DNA of 64,000 nt from Pigmentiphaga sp. H8 (GCF_003854895.1 NZ_CP033966.1:1116001-1180000); one strand, 5' to 3'. Numbered from the stretch's first letter, positions 32,601 through 41,242 are shown. A program made the numbers and translations. Notes: generated by a model not told the origin, from the sequence alone.

Positions 32601-33721
32601 CCCTGCGCTTTCCCAGCGTGATCCGCGTCAACCCGCGCGATTCGCGTGTGCAGCAGTGGATCAAGAACGAGAGTCAGGGCGGCTGGATGGAGATCAGCGC
32701 CGATTGGCGGATGTCGCAGGCCTCGGGTCACGCGACCCTCAAGGCCGAGCGTTTCCCCGCCATCCAGCGCGCCGATCGCTTCGTGGCCGGATCGGGGCGG
32801 GTGGACATGGACATCATCCCGGACCGCATGCGTATCGCCGGCCTGTTCGAGGCCGACACCGGCTGGGTCGACATGGGCACCCAGGCGCCCGCCAAGCTGT
32901 CGGACGACGTGTACGTGCGCCGCACCGGCGAGGAAAGGCAGAAGAAGACGCTGGGCATCGCCATCGACGTGGGCGCCAAGCTGGGCGAGCGCTTCTACCT
33001 GCGGGGCTATGGCCTGGATACCGGCATCACGGGCGATCTGCGCATCGTCGGTATGGTGGGAGCCTTGTCGTCGAGCGGCTCGGTGCGCACGCGCGGCGGC
33101 CGCTTCGATGCCTATGGCCAGACGCTGACGGTGCGCCGCGGCGTGCTGACCTTCCAGGGACCGATCGACGATCCCTTGCTCGACGTCGTGGCGGTGCGCG
33201 TCGGCCCGCGCGTGGAGGCGGGCGTGCGTATCAGCGGCACGGCGCGCCGGCCCCGCATCGCGCTGGTTTCCACGCCCGAGGTCAGCGACGTGGAAAAGCT
33301 CTCGTGGCTGCTGTTGGGCCGGGGCCCCGACGAAGGCGGGGGCGGCGCCGACGCCACGCTGCTGCTGAGCGCGGCGACCTCGCTGCTGGGGCCGCAGGGC
33401 AGCGAGCCGATCTCGCGCCAACTGGGCCTGGACGAGATAGGCGTGCGCTCGGGCAACGTGGGCAGCAGCCGTGGCCTGTTGCCGGACCGCACGGTGGCGG
33501 GCGACAGTACCTCGTCGGCCTACAACCTGTCGAACAACCAGTTCCTGGTGGTGGGCAAGCGCCTGTCCGACCGGATCTACGCCAGCTTCGAGCAGGCGCT
33601 GTCCGGCCGCGACGGCGTGGTCAAGCTCAGCTACCGCCTGAGCAACCGCCTGTCGGCGGTGGCCAAGGGCGGCACCCTGAACGGCCTGGACCTGCTCTAT
33701 TTCGTGCTGTTCGACGACTGA
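29618..33721 (+). CDS. tamB: Translocation and assembly module protein TamB (DUF490)
   Basis: A 1367-residue AsmA-like protein anchored in the inner membrane by a segment at about 17-45 and spanning the periplasm as a long beta-rich groove, which pairs with TamA. The C-terminal DUF490 domain, from about 1050 on, has ITGDLRIVGMVGALSSSGSV, RGGRFDAYGQTLTVRRG and LLLGRGPDEGGGGADA, all typical. The start is a TTG overlapping the tamA stop codon, with GGGGA seven bases upstream; no ATG is near. The E. coli protein is shorter by about 100 residues. Confidence 0.93.
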   Translation: MNGPATPPAKPAPRRRHWPWAVAGVLVLGVAAVAGAGAWIASSASGAAWAVRTGVQLAGGSVRLEGVRGSLLGGLNVDTLELRLPTMDADLEQVRLDVRWRALRGARLHVSELSARRARLNLRPSDEPSTPLASLRLPLAIDVDKLGLGTLDIEMDGERLPASFDAIDLRATSSGAEHRILLANLHVAAPQAEATLRGEASVGADAPFPVKLALHATGRQAAHAFDLGTSATGSLERLAFAVKGDGAGVDVNAEGQAALLEGFPLRGLKLALRGIDPSAWVPGAPSANLGLTADLAVAAGSGPALLQGPFALTNSTPRPLDKDGVPVAAVSGQLSAPVETFDALDVAGLVIEFAGGGRLSGQMDWRRDASAGDAGRMQGRLQANGIDASRLHGAALPTKLAGTLAFSADAATQSLTADLSDRSRKVPLALKLEAGVRDEVVRVPQFALTAGEARANGKGELQLAEPRRFAAELRLDRFDPSHWVRSEALPPAQVSARAEVKGALLPELGGTAQLRIEDGSRWNGQPLGGHGELVFAGMRVTRADAALNAGNNRLTAKGAFGRPGDKLDFDLDAPRLQTLSSLLNGRLSARGSLGETLDAPVLDMTLDAGDLQMPGGVRVGKVQGRTNLGGSPVNGKRPQGGFAAAPADIDLRIENMSVSSAPQATMSHGTLRLQGTMARHEGVVDAEFAPADRSAPATLAVRFDGGWGAGPGRGALPGWRGKVGQFELARAPLGMSLEAPVELSYVPAAAAPQWQWEVGPAGIALRLPGGQTGKLVNEGARGGDGRWESRGRAEGLAWAPEILLEALGGKPIPRERIIVLDAEWDMRFAGSLQGAANIRRRSGDLWVPGTPPLALGLRTLDASVRATPDGNAGHSRVVLQALVEGERVGSVRVDGEAGVVARDGAIGLDRDRPAQLEAQVDLKDLSWVSLFVGDSVEVGGKVAGSARVTQSGGQWHATGGLQGEGIRIVRLDDGLRLLDGKLKATLEDDRIVLESLRFPSVIRVNPRDSRVQQWIKNESQGGWMEISADWRMSQASGHATLKAERFPAIQRADRFVAGSGRVDMDIIPDRMRIAGLFEADTGWVDMGTQAPAKLSDDVYVRRTGEERQKKTLGIAIDVGAKLGERFYLRGYGLDTGITGDLRIVGMVGALSSSGSVRTRGGRFDAYGQTLTVRRGVLTFQGPIDDPLLDVVAVRVGPRVEAGVRISGTARRPRIALVSTPEVSDVEKLSWLLLGRGPDEGGGGADATLLLSAATSLLGPQGSEPISRQLGLDEIGVRSGNVGSSRGLLPDRTVAGDSTSSAYNLSNNQFLVVGKRLSDRIYASFEQALSGRDGVVKLSYRLSNRLSAVAKGGTLNGLDLLYFVLFDD

Positions 33722-33729
33722 CGAAAGCG

Positions 33730-33753
33730 CGGGGGCCCGTTGCCGGGCCCCGC
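33730..33753 (+). terminator. GC-rich hairpin between convergent tamB and fumarylacetoacetase
   Basis: The stem GGGGCCCG-TTGC-CGGGCCCC starts about ten bases after the tamB stop codon. There is no real T-run on either side (TCGTTC), so it could work as a weak bidirectional terminator or a 3'-end barrier. Confidence 0.4.
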
Positions 33754-33758
33754 GTCGT

Positions 33759-35027
33759 TCAGGGAGTGGCCGGCAGCACCCGTCCCCGCACGCTGCCGAA
33801 TCCCACGCGCAGCGCGCCGCGGCGGGCATGGCCGCGAATGACGACCTCGTCGCCGTCTTGCAGGAAGTCGCGCGTGGCGCCATCGGACAGGGCCAGCGGC
33901 CGCCTGCCGTTCTCGGTCAGTTCCAGCAGGCAGCCCCGCGCCTCGGGAGTCGGTCCGCTGATGGTGCCCGAGCCCATCAGGTCGCCGGTGCGCAGATTGC
34001 AGCCGCTGCTGGTGTGGTGCGCGAGCTGCTGCGCCATGGTCCAGTACAGGTGGCGGAAGTTGCTGAGCGCGATGGCCGTGGACACGCCGTTTGGCGTGCC
34101 GAGTTCGACCGACAGCTCGATGTCGTAGGCGTGGCGATCGCCTTCGCGCAGATAGGGCAGCGGTAGCGGATCCTGCGGTGGCGCATCGACGCGGAAGGGT
34201 TGGAGCGCGTCCAGCGTGACCACCCACGGCGAGATCGACGTGGCGAACGCCTTGGCCTGGAAGGGGCCCAGAGGAACGTATTCCCAGCGCTGGACGTCGC
34301 GGGCGCTCCAGTCGTTCATCAACACCATTCCGAAGATGCGTGCGACGGCGGCATCGGGCGCCAGCCGGCTGCCCAGCGCCGTGCCCGGTCCCACGAAGAA
34401 GGCCGTTTCCAGCTCGAAGTCCAGCTGGCGGCATGGCCCCCACTCGGGCGCGCCGCCCGCGACCGGCAGTTGTCCCATGGGGCGGTGCACGTCGTGACCG
34501 GACGGCACGACCGAACTGGCGCGGCCGTTGTAGCCGATGGGCAGGTGCTTCCAGTTGGGCGTGAGCGCGTTGGCCGGATCGCGGAATAGCTTGCCGACGT
34601 TGGTGGCGTGGTCCTCCGACGAATAGAAGTCGGTATAGGAGGCGACCTCGAACGGCAGGTGCAGCGTGCACGCCTCCATGGGCACCAGGGCGCGGGCGCG
34701 CAGTTGGGCATCGTCGCGCAGGCGGGCGTCGGAACCGGACAGCAGGGCCGCCAGCCGGGCCCGCACCGCGTTCCACGCCGGCCGGCCGGCGGCGGCGAAG
34801 GCGTTCAGGCTGGCCTGGCCGAACAGCGACGGCCCCGAGGGCGTGGGCAGGAGCCCGGCGCGCTCGAGCGCCTGCAGGTCGACCACCCACGAGCCCAGCG
34901 CGGTGCCGGCCCGGATCCCGCCGTCGGGCGTGGAGAAGATGCCGTAGGGCAGGTTCTGGATGGGGAAGTCGCTGTCGGGCTCGACGTCGACGAAAGCGCG
35001 CAGCGACGCATCGATGATCTCGTACAT
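33759..35027 (-). CDS. fahA: Fumarylacetoacetase
   Basis: Hydrolyses fumarylacetoacetate to fumarate and acetoacetate, the last step of homogentisate (phenylalanine and tyrosine) breakdown. The 422-residue length matches full-size FAH with its N-terminal SH3-like domain. Active-site residues are clear by alignment to the known enzyme: D133, Y135 and H140 in YTDFYSSEDHATNVG, the metal ligands in the LDFELE segment and the MVLMNDWSARDVQRWEYVPL core. It follows a Bug receptor by seven bases. No homogentisate dioxygenase is present here, which is unusual for this operon type. Confidence 0.94.
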   Translation of the reverse strand: MYEIIDASLRAFVDVEPDSDFPIQNLPYGIFSTPDGGIRAGTALGSWVVDLQALERAGLLPTPSGPSLFGQASLNAFAAAGRPAWNAVRARLAALLSGSDARLRDDAQLRARALVPMEACTLHLPFEVASYTDFYSSEDHATNVGKLFRDPANALTPNWKHLPIGYNGRASSVVPSGHDVHRPMGQLPVAGGAPEWGPCRQLDFELETAFFVGPGTALGSRLAPDAAVARIFGMVLMNDWSARDVQRWEYVPLGPFQAKAFATSISPWVVTLDALQPFRVDAPPQDPLPLPYLREGDRHAYDIELSVELGTPNGVSTAIALSNFRHLYWTMAQQLAHHTSSGCNLRTGDLMGSGTISGPTPEARGCLLELTENGRRPLALSDGATRDFLQDGDEVVIRGHARRGALRVGFGSVRGRVLPATP

Positions 35028-35034
35028 GGCGCGC

Positions 35035-35988
35035 TCAGTTGCCGGTCTTGAGCAGGCCGAGCGACTGGATCAGCGCGCGGTTGGTCTCGTTGTCGCTGGC
35101 GAGCCGGCTGGCGAAGGTGGCGCTGTCCAGGTAGTTGACCTGCTGGTAGAGCTGGCCGGCGGCTTTCTGGAACTCGCCCTTTTCCGTGGCGGCGTGGCAT
35201 GCCTGCTGCAGCTTGTCGCGCGCGGCCTGCGGGACGCCCTGGCTGACGTACAGGCCGTTGCGGGCGATGACCGCGTGCTTGATGCCGAACTCGGTGATGG
35301 CGGGGACCTCGGGCAGGCCGGGCAGGCGCTTGTCGCCGTACACCGCCAGGATGCGCAGGTCCTTGCCCACCACCGACGAGACGCCCAGCGCGCCGAAGTC
35401 GATGTGGCCGCCCAGCAGTTGGGGGATGACCTGGGCGTCGCCGCGGAAGGCGATCTCGTTGAAGCTCACGCCCGAGGACTTGGCCAGGTTGGCCGTGGCC
35501 AGGTGCGGCACCGAGCCGGGCCCGGCATGGCCGTAGGACAGCTTGCCCGGCTGCTGGCGCGCCTGGTCCAGCAGTTCCTTGATGCTGTGGATGGGCGAGT
35601 CCTTGCGCACGGCGATGACGAACGGGTTCTCGAAGATCTGGCAGATCGGCGTGATGCTGTCGGGCTGGTAGGGCAGGCGACCCATCAGGAAGGGCGCCTG
35701 GGTCAGCGGCGACGAGGGCGAGAACAGCACCGTGTAGCCGTCGGGACGCGCCGAGGCCACGGCGGCCACGCCTATGGTGCCGCCCGCGCCGTCGCGGTTG
35801 TTGATGACGACCTGGGTGGACAGGATCTCGGACAGTTCACGGCCGAAGGCGCGCGCCATGACGTCCACGCTGCCGCCCGCCGAGTACGGGACGATGAGTT
35901 CGACCGGACGCGACGGATAGGTCTGGGCGGCGGCCGAACCGCACAGGGCGGCCAGGAACGGAACGAACAGGATCTTCTTGAACGACAT
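35035..35988 (-). CDS. Bug/TctC-family periplasmic receptor
   Basis: A 317-residue exported receptor with signal peptide MSFKKILFVPFLAALCGSAA and mature start near QTYPSRPVELIVPYSAGGSV. It carries VVINNRDGAGGTIGVAAVA, the ARPDGYTVLFSP loop and SYGHAGPGSVPHLATA. It lies between the cupin gene (25 bases upstream) and fahA (seven bases downstream), so the three form one operon. The context suggests an aromatic-acid-derived or dicarboxylate ligand, but the receptor alone does not show this. Confidence 0.95.
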   Translation of the reverse strand: MSFKKILFVPFLAALCGSAAAQTYPSRPVELIVPYSAGGSVDVMARAFGRELSEILSTQVVINNRDGAGGTIGVAAVASARPDGYTVLFSPSSPLTQAPFLMGRLPYQPDSITPICQIFENPFVIAVRKDSPIHSIKELLDQARQQPGKLSYGHAGPGSVPHLATANLAKSSGVSFNEIAFRGDAQVIPQLLGGHIDFGALGVSSVVGKDLRILAVYGDKRLPGLPEVPAITEFGIKHAVIARNGLYVSQGVPQAARDKLQQACHAATEKGEFQKAAGQLYQQVNYLDSATFASRLASDNETNRALIQSLGLLKTGN

Positions 35989-36012
35989 GCTTGGTCTCCT
36001 CTTGGAGTGGGG

Positions 36013-36582
36013 TTACTGCTGCGGGAGGGCGGGGTCGAACTTGCCGTCGACCAGGACGAACAGCACGCGTGCCGCCTCGTCCGTGCGGTTGGTCCAGGCG
36101 TGATTGGTGCCGCGCTGGATCAGGACTTCGCCGGCCTTGAGGGTGACTTCGGACTCATCCAGCAGCATGGTGATCTCGCCCGACAGCACGATGGCGTAAT
36201 CGATGGTTTCGGTGCGGTGCATGAAGGGATGGCGTTGCTTGCCGGCGCCATGGCCGGTCAAGGCATGCTGGCCGCCGAACATCGAGAACGCCTGCCTGGC
36301 GGCATCGGCGTCCACGTCGCGCAGCTCCAGGCCCGCCGGCGGGAATTCGATGATGCGCACGACCGTGCCCAGTTCGGGCGGCGCCAGCGATACCGGTCCC
36401 AGGGTCGGGTCGGCGCCGTTGTCGATGGGGGCGGGGGCCGTGGGCGTCAGCCACAGTTGGGTCAGGTAGTAGCCCGGACGGCTGGCGTCGTGGCGGACGT
36501 TGGGCGCGTAGCCGTCTTCCAGCACGACGGCGCGGCCCTGCTCGTCATGGCCGGTTACGACGCGGCGGATCTTTCCGTTCAT
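36013..36582 (-). CDS. Cupin-domain protein
   Basis: A 189-residue single-cupin protein. The cupin barrel is in the C-terminal half: HPFMHRTETIDYAIVLSGEI provides part of motif 1, and GEVLIQRGTNHAWTNRTD gives motif 2 with its histidine. Motif 1 has a threonine-glutamate pair where many cupins have the second histidine, so metal binding is uncertain. The N-terminal half is unassigned. It is the first gene of cupin-Bug-fahA and is divergent from a TetR gene. The ATG at 36582 has GAGGA upstream. A catabolic or ligand-sensing role is inferred from context. Confidence 0.85.
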   Translation of the reverse strand: MNGKIRRVVTGHDEQGRAVVLEDGYAPNVRHDASRPGYYLTQLWLTPTAPAPIDNGADPTLGPVSLAPPELGTVVRIIEFPPAGLELRDVDADAARQAFSMFGGQHALTGHGAGKQRHPFMHRTETIDYAIVLSGEITMLLDESEVTLKAGEVLIQRGTNHAWTNRTDEAARVLFVLVDGKFDPALPQQ

Positions 36583-36739
36583 GGGGTTCCTCATGCGGGG
36601 TGCGCCGGATGGCGCGGGTCAGGGGCCATCATAGGAAACCTCAGCGATTCGGTCAAACGAATGATTCAATCAATCGACTGAAACAATAATCGGAGCTTTG
36701 CGGGTAACATAGACTCCCCACCGCTTTCCGGACGTGTCC

Positions 36740-37408
36740 ATGCCCACCCCCGCCGTCGATCCCGTCGAATCCGCTTCCACCCGCGACCGTATCGTGGACG
36801 TGGCCGAGCGGCTGTTCGCCGAGCATGGCTACAACGGCGTGTCGCTGCGCACGATCACCGCCACCGCGGGCGTCAACATGGCCGCCGTGCACTATTACTT
36901 CCGGACCAAGGAAGGGTTGCTGCGAGCGATCTTCGAGGCGCGGGTGGGACGGATGAACGACGAGCGCCACGCGCTGCTTCAAGCCTGCGTGCCGGCCGAG
37001 CCGGCGGCGCGCCCCGAGGTGCGTGCCGTGCTCGAGGCCTTCATCGGGCCGGGCATGCGCGTGGGGCAGACCGAGGAGGGCGCCCGCTTCAACCGGCTGT
37101 CGGCCATCTGTTCGGTCGAGCCCGATCCGGCGGTCAAGAACATCGTGTTCGGCGTCCACGACGACGTCGGCCGTCTGTTCGTGGATATCCTGGCGCGCGC
37201 CTGTCCCCACCTGACGCGGGACGAGCTGTACCTGCGGCTGCAATGCGTGTTCGGCAGCATGATGTACATCCGCGCCGACAACGGCCGCGTCGCCCGGCTC
37301 ATGCCGGACGTGCGCGTCACGCCGGTGTCCGCGGCCAGCGTCGACCTGACCCTGGCGCGCCTGCTGGATTTCCTGGCGGCCGGCCTGGCGGCGCCGGCCG
37401 CCGGCTAG
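36740..37408 (+). CDS. TetR-family transcriptional regulator
   Basis: A 222-residue regulator with the TetR HTH at about residues 14-60 (RIVDVAERLFAEHGYNGVSLRTI and VNMAAVHYYFRTKEGLL). The C-terminal ligand domain resembles the CerR/AefR-type members. It is divergent from the cupin-Bug-fahA operon across 157 bp and is its most likely repressor. The ATG at 36740 is preferred to a GTG six bases upstream. The gene ends nine bases before the end of a convergent LysR gene. Confidence 0.92.
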   Translation: MPTPAVDPVESASTRDRIVDVAERLFAEHGYNGVSLRTITATAGVNMAAVHYYFRTKEGLLRAIFEARVGRMNDERHALLQACVPAEPAARPEVRAVLEAFIGPGMRVGQTEEGARFNRLSAICSVEPDPAVKNIVFGVHDDVGRLFVDILARACPHLTRDELYLRLQCVFGSMMYIRADNGRVARLMPDVRVTPVSAASVDLTLARLLDFLAAGLAAPAAG

Positions 37409-37417
37409 CGCCGCGCG

Positions 37418-38326
37418 TCACAATTCCCGGCAGACCTCGAGGATCAATTCCCGCAGCCAGCGCTGGGACTGGCTGGGATGGGTTCGTTCGTGCCAGAGCT
37501 GCGAGACGACGAATTCGCCCAGCGGCAGCGGATGAGGCGCCATGCGCAGGGGATAGAGGCCGCAGAAGGCCCGGGCGATGCGGCGCGTGACGGTGGCGAT
37601 CAGGTCGGTGCAGGCCAGCGTGGGGGCGATGGCCAGCATGTGGGGAACCTGGGCGGCGACGTCCCGCGAGATGCCGTGCTGCTGCATCGCGTCCTGCAGC
37701 ACCCGTTCGCGCGCGCCGTTCTGGCGCGGCATGGCGACGTGCCGCGCCGAGGCGAACTGCTGGGGGCCGAGCGCCTGGCCATCCAGGGGATGGCCGATGC
37801 GGTGCAGGCAGACGTAGTCGTCCCTGAACAGTTCCTGCCGGTAGATGGGGTAGGTGGCGGTGGCCACCGGCGACAGCACCAGGTCGACCTTGCCCAGCAG
37901 CAGCAATTCCTCGGGCATCAGGGGCTCGATCGGATGGATGGCCACCGATACCGAGGGTGCCTCCGAGGCCAGGCGCCGCATGAGCGCGGGCAGCAGGGTG
38001 AAGGTGACGTAGTCCGTGGCCGCGATGTTGAAGTGCATGCGCGCGGCATGCGGCGCGAAGGGCTCGGACGGCGAGGCCAGTCCGTTCAGGGCGAGGATGG
38101 CATGGCGCACGCCGGTGGCCATCTCCATGGCCTTGTGGGTGGGCACGACGCCGCGCCCGTTCCGCAGGAACAGCGGGTCGTGGAAGATCTCCCGCAACTG
38201 CGCCAGCCCCTTGCTGACGGCGGACTGACTGATGTCGATGCGGTCGGCGGCGCGGGTCACGTTGCCTTCGGCCAGCACCGCATCGAAGATCATCAGGAGA
38301 TGCAGGTCGACGTGCTTGATGTCCAT
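37418..38326 (-). CDS. LysR-family transcriptional regulator
   Basis: A 302-residue LysR protein starting MDIKHVDLHLLMIFDAVLAE, with the winged HTH (EGNVTRAADRIDISQSAVSKGL) and a C-terminal ligand domain of the NodD/NahR type. In-frame ATGs at 38341 and 38416 would add residues unlike the family. It is divergent from the amidohydrolase-Bug pair across 348 bp, the likely target. It is convergent with the TetR gene. Confidence 0.92.
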   Translation of the reverse strand: MDIKHVDLHLLMIFDAVLAEGNVTRAADRIDISQSAVSKGLAQLREIFHDPLFLRNGRGVVPTHKAMEMATGVRHAILALNGLASPSEPFAPHAARMHFNIAATDYVTFTLLPALMRRLASEAPSVSVAIHPIEPLMPEELLLLGKVDLVLSPVATATYPIYRQELFRDDYVCLHRIGHPLDGQALGPQQFASARHVAMPRQNGARERVLQDAMQQHGISRDVAAQVPHMLAIAPTLACTDLIATVTRRIARAFCGLYPLRMAPHPLPLGEFVVSQLWHERTHPSQSQRWLRELILEVCREL

Positions 38327-38674
38327 GGGTCGGGGCTTCATCGGGGCCGGCGGCCGGCCGTCATAATCAAATATTCCACAACGGAATCGAGATAGCCATT
38401 CTTGGCCTGAAGGCACGGCCCGGCCAGATCCTCGCTATGGGGCCGCGCGCCCTCGATCCCGCTTCTGCCTTCATCACACACGTTCTTCATCGATCTCGCG
38501 CATTTTCGCGTGACGCCCGTTCTCGTTGCACGGCATGGGCGAGCCGGGTTCCTGGCTTCCGGCGGCCGGTCCACCGCGTTGACAGTCCCGGCAATTGCTC
38601 AGCATGCTGAGAACCTGGCATCGGCAGTGCATCGCAGGATCAATATTGGCAGAACGCGGAGGAAAAAGACCAGC
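38327..38674. other. Intergenic control region between LysR and amidohydrolase genes
   Basis: These 348 bases hold no supportable gene. The main feature is a consensus TTGACA (38579-38584) followed at once by the perfect 14-base palindrome CTCAGCATGCTGAG (38598-38611), which covers the expected -10 position. The remaining upstream part is GC-rich and unstructured. Confidence 0.5.
38579..38611 (+). promoter_or_regulatory. Candidate amidohydrolase promoter with a palindromic operator
   Basis: TTGACA is a perfect -35 hexamer. The -10 region 17-18 bases on falls in CTCAGCATGCTGAG and is a poor match (GCATGC or CATGCT), as expected for a promoter that needs an activator or is blocked by a repressor bound to the palindrome. 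Confidence 0.4.
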
Positions 38675-40165
38675 ATGAAAACCAGGATCAACGGCGACTG
38701 GGTGGTGGGGTTCCAGGATGGCGGGCATGTGCTTTACCGGCATGCCTGCGTCGTCTACGAAGGAGACCGCATCGTCTACGCGGGGGACGATTACCGGGGC
38801 GAGGCGGACCGCGTCATCGAGGCGCCGGGCTGCCTGCTGTCACCCGGCTTCATCGACACGCACGTGCACTCGGGGCACCGCGCGCTGCACAAGCTGCTGA
38901 CCGACCACGGCCGGCCGGACCTGTTCGGCCAGCCTTACATGGACGTCACCATCGCCCGGTCGGGCACGCGCATACAGGGCTATCCCAACTACCTGACCAA
39001 GGAACAGGCGCAGGTGGATCCCGGCATCGCCCTGCATGCGGCGTTCACGGTCAGCGAACTGCTGCGCAACGGCGTGACGACCTTCGTTGAGCTGGGTGGG
39101 CATGTGATCGTCCAGGAGGCGTTGTGGAGGCAGTGCGAGGCGCTGGGGGTGCGGGGCTACCTGGGGCCGGGCTATGACAGCGGCCGCTGGGCATCGGACG
39201 ACGACGGCAACCTGACCCGCGTGCCCTATCCCGACGGTGGCCTGCACCTGTTCAACGACGCGGTGGCGTTCATCGAGCGGGCCGAGCGCGATCCGAGCGA
39301 TCTGGTCCACGGGATCCTGGTGCCGCGCGAGGTCGAGAACTGCAGCGTCGACATCCTGCGCCGGACCGTGGCGGCCGCGCGCGACCTGGGCGTGCCGATG
39401 GCGACGCACGCGGGCTACAACGTCATCGAGTTCTACGAGACCGTGCGCGAGCATCGCAAGACGCCCATCGAACTGCTGGACAGCGTGGAAATGCTGAGCC
39501 CGGCGCTGAACATCGGGCATGCCAACTTCATCTCCGACAGTCCGCGCCTGAACTACTCGGGCGGCAGCGACCTCAAGCGCATGGGGACGAACCAGGTCTC
39601 GGTGTCCCATTGCCCGATCAACATCGTGCGCCGTGCCCGCGTGCTGGATTCGTGGAAGTCGTACCGCGAGGCCGGGGTGAACATGACGATAGGCAGCGAT
39701 ACCTATCCGCGCGACATGATCATGAACATGCGCACGGCGTCCTATCACGGCAAGGTCATGAGCCATGACCTGACGGCGGCCAGCGCGGAACAGGTGTTCG
39801 AGGCGGCCACGCTGGGCGGCGCCCGGTCGCTGGGCCGCGAGGACCTGGGCCGGCTGGCGCCGGGCGCCCGGGCGGACATCGTCGCCATCAACCTGGGGCG
39901 CAAGGACGTGCTGCGCTACGGGCCGATCTGGGACCCGATATGCAGTCTGGTCGAGTGCGGCGTGGGCGACGACGTGGACCTGGTCGTCACCGGCGGGGAG
40001 ATCCGCATGCGCGACGGCCGCATCCCCGACGTCGATCTGGGCGGCCTGCGGGCCGAGGCCCAGGCGTTCGCGGAAAGGGTGTGGGGCCAGGTCCAGGACT
40101 GGGACCCGCTGCGGCGTACCGCCCGCATGATGTGCCCGCCTTCGTTTTGCCCCGATTGCGAATAG
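38675..40165 (+). CDS. Amidohydrolase-family metal-dependent hydrolase
   Basis: A cytoplasmic 496-residue hydrolase of the amidohydrolase superfamily, closest in pattern to the TRZ/ATZ/chlorohydrolase and cytosine-deaminase-like group. Metal ligands are visible: H63 and H65 in FIDTHVHSGH, the histidine of MATHAGYN, the histidine of IGHANF and the aspartate of IGSDTYP. A CHxH-like SHCPIN segment lies before the last ligand. The C-terminus has a cysteine pair (CPPSFCPDC). Such enzymes deaminate or hydrolyse ring amides and ureides; the substrate here is unknown. A Bug receptor follows after about 40 bases. Confidence 0.88.
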   Translation: MKTRINGDWVVGFQDGGHVLYRHACVVYEGDRIVYAGDDYRGEADRVIEAPGCLLSPGFIDTHVHSGHRALHKLLTDHGRPDLFGQPYMDVTIARSGTRIQGYPNYLTKEQAQVDPGIALHAAFTVSELLRNGVTTFVELGGHVIVQEALWRQCEALGVRGYLGPGYDSGRWASDDDGNLTRVPYPDGGLHLFNDAVAFIERAERDPSDLVHGILVPREVENCSVDILRRTVAAARDLGVPMATHAGYNVIEFYETVREHRKTPIELLDSVEMLSPALNIGHANFISDSPRLNYSGGSDLKRMGTNQVSVSHCPINIVRRARVLDSWKSYREAGVNMTIGSDTYPRDMIMNMRTASYHGKVMSHDLTAASAEQVFEAATLGGARSLGREDLGRLAPGARADIVAINLGRKDVLRYGPIWDPICSLVECGVGDDVDLVVTGGEIRMRDGRIPDVDLGGLRAEAQAFAERVWGQVQDWDPLRRTARMMCPPSFCPDCE

Positions 40166-40204
40166 CCCGGCGCGCCGGATCCGATCGTTTCCAAGGATAT
40201 GTCC

Positions 40205-41212
40205 ATGAAGATCTCACGCTTTTCCCTTGCCCGGGCGAACTTCCTGCGGGCGGCCGTCTGCGCGGTGACGGCCGGCCTGGCCGCGCCGGCATTCGCCCAG
40301 GACCATGCCGCCGATGCCTACCCCGAGCGCCCGGTCCGCATCGTCGTGCCCTACGGCGCGGGCGGCGCGGCCGACCTGCTGGCGCGCGTCCTGGCGGAAC
40401 GCCTCGCGCAGGATTGGGGCCAGCCCGTCATCGTCGAGAACAAGCCCGGCGGAGTGGGGACCATAGGCATCTCGGCCGTGGTGAAGGCCGCGCCCGATGG
40501 CTATACGCTGGTGTCCGTGCCGGTGTCGGACCTGGCGGTCAACCCGCACCTCTACCGGAAGCGCCCGTTCGACATCGCCCGCGACCTGGCGCCCGTCGCC
40601 CAGGTGGGGGCGGTGCCCAACGTGCTGGTGGTGTCGAACACGCTGGGCGTGGCGGATGCTAGGGCGCTGATCGCCAAGGCCAAGGCCGGGCGCCTGAGCT
40701 ATTCGTCGCCGGGCATAGGCAGCCAGGCGCACCTGGCCGCCGAGATCTTCGCCGGGCGCGCGGGCGTCAGCCTGCTGCATGTGCCCTACAACAGCGTGTC
40801 GGCGGCGCTGGCGGACGTGGCGGGCGGCCAGATCGACATGATGATCGCGCAATTGCCGGCGGCGCTGCCGTTCATCCGCGGCGGGCGGGTCAAGGCGCTG
40901 GGTGTGGTCGCCGAGCAACGCTCGCCGCTGGTGCCCGAGATGCCGACGCTGAAGGAAACCACCGGCCTTTCTTTCGGCGACGCGATTTCGTGGTCGGGGC
41001 TGATGGCGCCGGCCGCCACGCCCCTGGCGCTGCGGGAGAAGATCGCCCTGGCGGTTACCCGGGCGATGCGGTCGCCCCAGGCCCAGGAACTGTTGGCGCG
41101 CCAGGGCACGGTGGGGCTGGGGGGCACGCCGGACGATCTTTCCAGGGCCATCGCCGAGGATTCCCGCAGGTACGGCAAGGTGATCAAGGCGCTCGACATC
41201 CGGCTGGACTGA
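40205..41212 (+). CDS. Bug/TctC-family periplasmic receptor
   Basis: A 335-residue exported receptor. The signal peptide ends near residue 32 (AFA-Q). Mature segments YPERPVRIVVPYGAGGAADL, VIVENKPGGVGTIGISAVV and the APDGYTLVSVP loop identify the family. The ATG at 40205 is chosen because AAGG lies eight bases before it; an ATG two codons upstream (40199) is too close to that site. It is in an operon with the amidohydrolase gene, which suggests that the receptor imports that enzyme's substrate. Confidence 0.94.
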   Translation: MKISRFSLARANFLRAAVCAVTAGLAAPAFAQDHAADAYPERPVRIVVPYGAGGAADLLARVLAERLAQDWGQPVIVENKPGGVGTIGISAVVKAAPDGYTLVSVPVSDLAVNPHLYRKRPFDIARDLAPVAQVGAVPNVLVVSNTLGVADARALIAKAKAGRLSYSSPGIGSQAHLAAEIFAGRAGVSLLHVPYNSVSAALADVAGGQIDMMIAQLPAALPFIRGGRVKALGVVAEQRSPLVPEMPTLKETTGLSFGDAISWSGLMAPAATPLALREKIALAVTRAMRSPQAQELLARQGTVGLGGTPDDLSRAIAEDSRRYGKVIKALDIRLD

Positions 41213-41242
41213 GCCGAAAGGGGGAGGGGACGGCGGGGGGTA

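Noticed and set aside
27639..33883. Two open frames above 800 codons on the minus strand opposite tamA and tamB
   Set aside because: Both are antisense shadows. tamA and tamB are supported by a signal peptide, POTRA, barrel and DUF490 motifs.
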